From JAITVM01 sp031551135 (GTDB taxonomy: Bacteria; Bacillota; Clostridia; Lachnospirales; JAITVM01): a DNA stretch of 53,489 bases. Every line of letters starts with the position of its first letter. The first letter of the stretch is position 1. The notes below the pieces were generated by a model. It worked only from the letters and a program-made list of their open reading frames with translations. It did not search any database and was not told where the DNA came from. This document shows, piece by piece, positions 50,669-53,489 of this stretch. Location of the stretch: contig JAVBOA010000019.1 of assembly GCA_031551135.1 (NCBI GenBank), forward strand, positions 1 to 53,489. Reading direction: 5' to 3'. Made by a program: the position numbers and the translations under genes.

Positions 50669-51203
50669 GATTTTTAAACCCGGATTAATATTATTTGCGA
50701 TTTCGCTTGTGGCCTCCCTGAGTCTCGGCTTGGTAAACGAAATAACAAAAGAGCCAATCAAACAAATGGAAATCCAAACCGAAAATAACGCCCGAAAAGA
50801 ACTTTTTCCGGAGGCGGATAATTTTGAAGCTGTTGAGTTTGAGCAGTCAAATTCGGTTACAAAAATTGTAGAAGCAGAAAAAGGCGGAGAAAAGCTTGGA
50901 TATATCATGAACGCCGAACCTAAAGGATATGGCGGAAAAGTCTCTTTAGTAGTTGCAGTTGCTTCGGACAACACAATAAAAGGCGTTAAAGTTTTAAAAC
51001 ACAGCGAAACTCCGGGGCTTGGCGCGAATGCCGGAAAACCGGAATTTATTGACCAATACAAGGGCTTGTCGGAAGGAATAAAAGTAACAAAGCAGAAGCC
51101 CGCAGATAATGAAATACAGGCAATAACCTCGGCGACAATCACGTCGGAAGCGGTTACGCTTGGCGTAAACGACTGTTTTGATTTGATTAAAAGTCTCAAA
51201 TAG
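50661..51203 (+). CDS. rnfG: Rnf complex subunit G
   Basis: 180 residues from ATG 50661 (SD GGAGGGG inside rnfD). One N-terminal membrane anchor, then the extracytoplasmic FMN-binding domain. Its C-terminal I-T-S-A-T-I-T-S-E-A-V carries the threonine that is flavinylated in this family (S-G/x-A-T-x-T). L-K-H-S-E-T-P-G-L-G-A is the second family motif. Electron transfer subunit of Rnf. Confidence 0.96.
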   Translation: MFEIFKPGLILFAISLVASLSLGLVNEITKEPIKQMEIQTENNARKELFPEADNFEAVEFEQSNSVTKIVEAEKGGEKLGYIMNAEPKGYGGKVSLVVAVASDNTIKGVKVLKHSETPGLGANAGKPEFIDQYKGLSEGIKVTKQKPADNEIQAITSATITSEAVTLGVNDCFDLIKSLK

Positions 51204-51217
51204 AAAAGAGGGAGTAT

Positions 51218-51841
51218 ATGAGTTTTTCTAGGATAATAAGAAACGGATTGATTGATGAAAACCCTACATTTGCGCAGGTTATCGGAATGTGTCCGACCCT
51301 GGCCGTTACAACATCCGCGATAAACGGAATCGGCATGGGACTTGCAACAACTTTTGTGCTCGTCGGCTCGAATGTGGTTATTTCGATGATTAAAAAAATC
51401 GTACCGGATAATGTTCGTATACCGGCCTATGTAATAGTTATTGCGTCTTTTGTTACGATAATCGAGTTTTTGCTCAAAGCCTTTTTACCGGATTTGAATA
51501 ATGCTCTCGGCGTTTTTATTCCGCTTATCGTTGTAAACTGTATTATTCTCGCCCGTGCGGAATCTTACGCAAATAAAAATACGGTTATCGACTCAATGTT
51601 TGACGGAATCGGAATGGGCATCGGCTTCACTTTTGCGCTGACTATTATGGGTGTAATCAGAGAATTTTTAGGCAATGGCTCTGTTTTCGATATCACGCTT
51701 TTGCCGGAAGCTTTTCCACGCACAACAATTATGATTTTACCGCCGGGAGCTTTTTTTACACTCGGATTTTTGATTGCTTTTATGACTTATTTAAAGAGAA
51801 AAAATGCAGAAAAGAAAAGAGGGGCTATGAATGGGGTTTAA
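51218..51841 (+). CDS. rnfE: Rnf complex subunit E
   Basis: 207 residues, six membrane segments, SD AGAGGGAG. Landmarks G-L-I-D-E-N-P-T-F-A-Q-V-I-G-M-C-P and N-C-I-I-L-A-R-A-E-S-Y-A are diagnostic for RnfE/NqrD; the conserved cysteines in these motifs belong to the membrane Fe-S centre formed with RnfA. Overlaps rnfA by 11 nt. Confidence 0.97.
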   Translation: MSFSRIIRNGLIDENPTFAQVIGMCPTLAVTTSAINGIGMGLATTFVLVGSNVVISMIKKIVPDNVRIPAYVIVIASFVTIIEFLLKAFLPDLNNALGVFIPLIVVNCIILARAESYANKNTVIDSMFDGIGMGIGFTFALTIMGVIREFLGNGSVFDITLLPEAFPRTTIMILPPGAFFTLGFLIAFMTYLKRKNAEKKRGAMNGV

Positions 51842-52427
51842 TGCTTCGCAAATCTTTTTGATTATGATCAGCGGGATTTTCGTAAATAATTTTGTTATGT
51901 CAAGATTTTTGGGAATCTGTCCGTTTTTGGGTGTCAGTAAAAAAATCGAAACCGCTTTGGGCATGGGCGTTGCCGTAACATTCGTAATGGCTCTTGCTTC
52001 GGCGACGACGTATATTGTTTATACTTATATTTTAGTTAGCTTCAAAATAGAATTTTTGTATAATATCGCTTTTATTTTAATTATAGCCGCACTTGTGCAA
52101 TTGGTTGAAATGTTTTTGAAAAAATCAAATCCGTCGCTTTATCAGGCTCTCGGCGTGTATTTGCCGCTGATAACAACGAACTGTGCGGTTTTGGGTGTTT
52201 GCGTTATAAATAAAGATACACCTGATTTTGGTTTTATATCTTCGGTTTTTAACGGAATTTTTGCGGCATTGGGCTTTACGCTTGCGATTGTTCTTTTTGC
52301 GGGAATAAGGGAGCGAATCGAACGCAATAATATTCTTCCTGATTTTCTTGGATTTCCGATTGCTATGATAACAGCAGGGTTGATGAGTATCGCGTTTCTG
52401 GGATTCGCGGTACAATTACCGCTTTAA
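51831..52427 (+). CDS. rnfA: Rnf complex subunit A
   Basis: 198 residues, six membrane segments. N-N-F-V-M-S-R-F-L-G-I-C-P-F-L-G-V-S and P-L-I-T-T-N-C-A-V-L-G-V are the RnfA signatures with the two cysteines that share an intramembrane Fe-S cluster with RnfE. Start ATG 51831 lies inside the end of rnfE. Confidence 0.97.
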   Translation: MGFNASQIFLIMISGIFVNNFVMSRFLGICPFLGVSKKIETALGMGVAVTFVMALASATTYIVYTYILVSFKIEFLYNIAFILIIAALVQLVEMFLKKSNPSLYQALGVYLPLITTNCAVLGVCVINKDTPDFGFISSVFNGIFAALGFTLAIVLFAGIRERIERNNILPDFLGFPIAMITAGLMSIAFLGFAVQLPL

Positions 52428-52439
52428 GGAGGTTTTTCG

Positions 52440-53276
52440 ATGGATATAAATACTGTTATGTCTTCTGTTTTAACAATAAGCGGTTTGGGACTTTTGCTCG
52501 GCTCCGGGCTGGGATATGCGGCTATTAAATTCAAAGTCGAAGCAGACGAAAGACTTCCGCTGATTCGGGGAGCTTTGCCGGGCGCAAATTGTGGCGGCTG
52601 TGGTTTTCCGGGATGTGACGCGTATGCGGAGGCAGTTTTAAACGGCAATGCTCCTGCGACGGCTTGTTCGGTAGGCGGAGCATCTACGGTTTCGGCAATC
52701 TCTGATATTTTAGGAATCGAAGCGGTTTCTTTAGAAAAACAGGTTGCATTTGTTAAATGTAACGGAAATATGACTGATGCTGTTTTTAGATATGATTATC
52801 AAGGTTTCGGCGATTGTGCGGCGCATATGCAGCTTGCCGGAGGCGGCTCGAAAGCCTGTATTTACGGTTGCTTAGGCTGCGGCTCTTGTGCTAATGCATG
52901 TCAATTCGGTGCAATAAATATGATTGACGGTATTGCAAAAGTGGATAAAGAAGCCTGCACGGCCTGCAAAATGTGCGTTTCGTCTTGTCCAAAATCTTTA
53001 ATTACTATGGTGCCTTACGAAAATCATGTTAATGTAGTTTGCAACTCGGCAGATATCGGAAAAGTTGTAAGAGGGCATTGCAAAGTCGGTTGTATTTCCT
53101 GCAAAATGTGCGAAAAAGCTTGTGAGTTTGATGCCGTGCATGTAGAAAATAATTGCGCTGTAATTGACTACAGTAAATGCACCATGTGCGACGAATGTGT
53201 TAAAAAATGTCCAACTGCCGCTATACGCTCAAAAACTTATTCGAAAGAAGCAAAAAAAGAGGCGGCTACTGTTTAA
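52440..53276 (+). CDS. rnfB: Rnf complex subunit B (polyferredoxin)
   Basis: 278 residues, SD AAGGAGG. One N-terminal membrane segment, then the Fe-S domain C-G-G-C-G-F-P-G-C-D-A-Y-A-E-A. Four further cysteine groups follow: C-L-G-C-G-S-C-A-N-A-C, C-T-A-C-K-M-C-V-S-S-C-P, C-I-S-C-K-M-C-E-K-A-C and C-T-M-C-D-E-C-V-K-K-C-P. It is the entry point for electrons from reduced ferredoxin. The cluster count exceeds that of proteobacterial RnfB and matches the longer clostridial form. Last gene of a complete rnfCDGEAB operon. Confidence 0.97.
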   Translation: MDINTVMSSVLTISGLGLLLGSGLGYAAIKFKVEADERLPLIRGALPGANCGGCGFPGCDAYAEAVLNGNAPATACSVGGASTVSAISDILGIEAVSLEKQVAFVKCNGNMTDAVFRYDYQGFGDCAAHMQLAGGGSKACIYGCLGCGSCANACQFGAINMIDGIAKVDKEACTACKMCVSSCPKSLITMVPYENHVNVVCNSADIGKVVRGHCKVGCISCKMCEKACEFDAVHVENNCAVIDYSKCTMCDECVKKCPTAAIRSKTYSKEAKKEAATV

Positions 53277-53310
53277 AAAAAAGCACGATTGTGCCATAAA
53301 AAATACTCAG

Positions 53311-53342
53311 ACTCTATGGAGAAAACCCATAGAGTTTTTTTA
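53311..53342 (+). terminator. Rho-independent terminator of the rnf operon
   Basis: ACTCTATGG (53311-53319), loop AGAAAAC, CCATAGAGT (53327-53335), then TTTTTTTA. Perfect 9-bp stem 34 bp after rnfB. Confidence 0.93.
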
Positions 53343-53346
53343 TTTA

Positions 53347-53369
53347 TGCTATTTTCATTTTGATAAGTA
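53347..53369. repeat. Broken end of the palindromic repeat family
   Basis: TGCTATTTTCATTTTGATAAGTA matches the left end of copies 6-7, then the sequence changes abruptly into the unrelated palindromes at 53372-53481. Confidence 0.65.
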
Positions 53370-53371
53370 TA

Positions 53372-53418
53372 TGTTTGCTGATAAACATTCCATCTTTTTA
53401 ATTGTTTATCAGCAAACA
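53372..53418. repeat. 16-bp perfect inverted repeat
   Basis: TGTTTGCTGATAAACA (53372-53387) and TGTTTATCAGCAAACA (53403-53418) with a 15-nt loop. Directly abuts the broken repeat end. No T run, so not a terminator. Confidence 0.75.
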
Positions 53419-53430
53419 TTTTCCGCTGTT

Positions 53431-53481
53431 TATAGGCAAGCATTAATGATTTTGTATTATAAATCATTAATGCGACCTATA
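53431..53481. repeat. Second nested inverted repeat at the window end
   Basis: GCATTAATGATTT (53440-53452) and AAATCATTAATGC (53461-53473) are perfect 13-bp arms, inside TATAGG (53431-53436) and CCTATA (53476-53481). AGAAAAA follows at the very end, so an element may continue beyond the window. Confidence 0.7.
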
Positions 53482-53489
53482 TAGAAAAA

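Overview
The window is chromosomal DNA of an AT-rich, anaerobic, low-GC Gram-positive bacterium, most likely a Clostridia (Eubacteriales/Oscillospirales-type) species. This rests on a complete RnfCDGEAB operon, a class II (B12-dependent) ribonucleotide reductase, a glycyl radical enzyme with its activase, strong GGAGG-type ribosome binding sites with frequent TTG/GTG starts, an rplM-rpsI operon with an L13-leader-like 5'UTR, and lipoprotein binding proteins of Firmicutes type. No rRNA, tRNA, CRISPR array, prophage or transposase gene was seen.

Layout. 1-6.4 kb: housekeeping and small genes (membrane-anchored thioredoxin-like protein, HIT hydrolase, oligoendopeptidase F, glycogen synthase, a lone PAS-like protein, a CPBP membrane protease). 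6.5-10.6 kb (minus strand): molybdate transporter modABC behind a one-component regulator (excisionase-type HTH fused to a molybdate-binding-like domain), and an S1-domain protein. 10.9-12.5 kb: GNAT acetyltransferase, YciI-like protein and an unknown protein. 12.7-19.6 kb: a sugar locus with ABC permeases, a binding protein, a cytoplasmic GH76 endo-alpha-mannanase-like enzyme, a GntR/LacI-type regulator and a GH125 exo-alpha-1,6-mannosidase; the ABC ATPase is absent. 19.6-27.9 kb: a LacI regulator divergent from a glycyl radical enzyme pair, followed by an RbsABC-type monosaccharide importer. 28-32.8 kb: an unrecognised HTH regulator, two tandem copies of an exported copper-amine-oxidase-N-domain protein (the second with a 471-bp in-frame deletion) and a lipoprotein. 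32.8-37 kb: rpsI/rplM, a PadR-DUF2812 pair, and a RACo-like corrinoid activator with a DUF2284 protein. 37-40 kb: nrdJ. 40-46 kb: a long non-coding stretch, a tandem-OB SSB-like protein, small conserved Clostridia proteins, a lipoprotein and purC. 46-53.3 kb: an F420-ligase-like protein, a HATPase protein and rnfCDGEAB.

Two things stand out. First, a family of about 113-bp palindromic mobile-element-like repeats (8 full or near-full copies plus at least 6 remnants) lies between genes throughout the window. It has a three-stem fold in which the inner stem shows compensatory base changes between copies, a conserved unpaired segment, and derivatives reduced to the two terminal inverted repeats. 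Second, the short (685-residue) glycyl radical enzyme is not pyruvate formate-lyase: it has a Cys-Trp-Glu active-site loop instead of Cys-Cys. With its LacI regulator, a LacI-like operator on its promoter and an RbsABC importer, it looks like an uncharacterised radical pathway for a sugar or polyol. The alpha-mannan locus has its own apparent regulatory signal, AATGATATA repeats at the transporter promoter and palindromic versions in front of the regulator gene.

All calls were made by reading the sequence. Family names come from recognised motifs and were not confirmed by database search.
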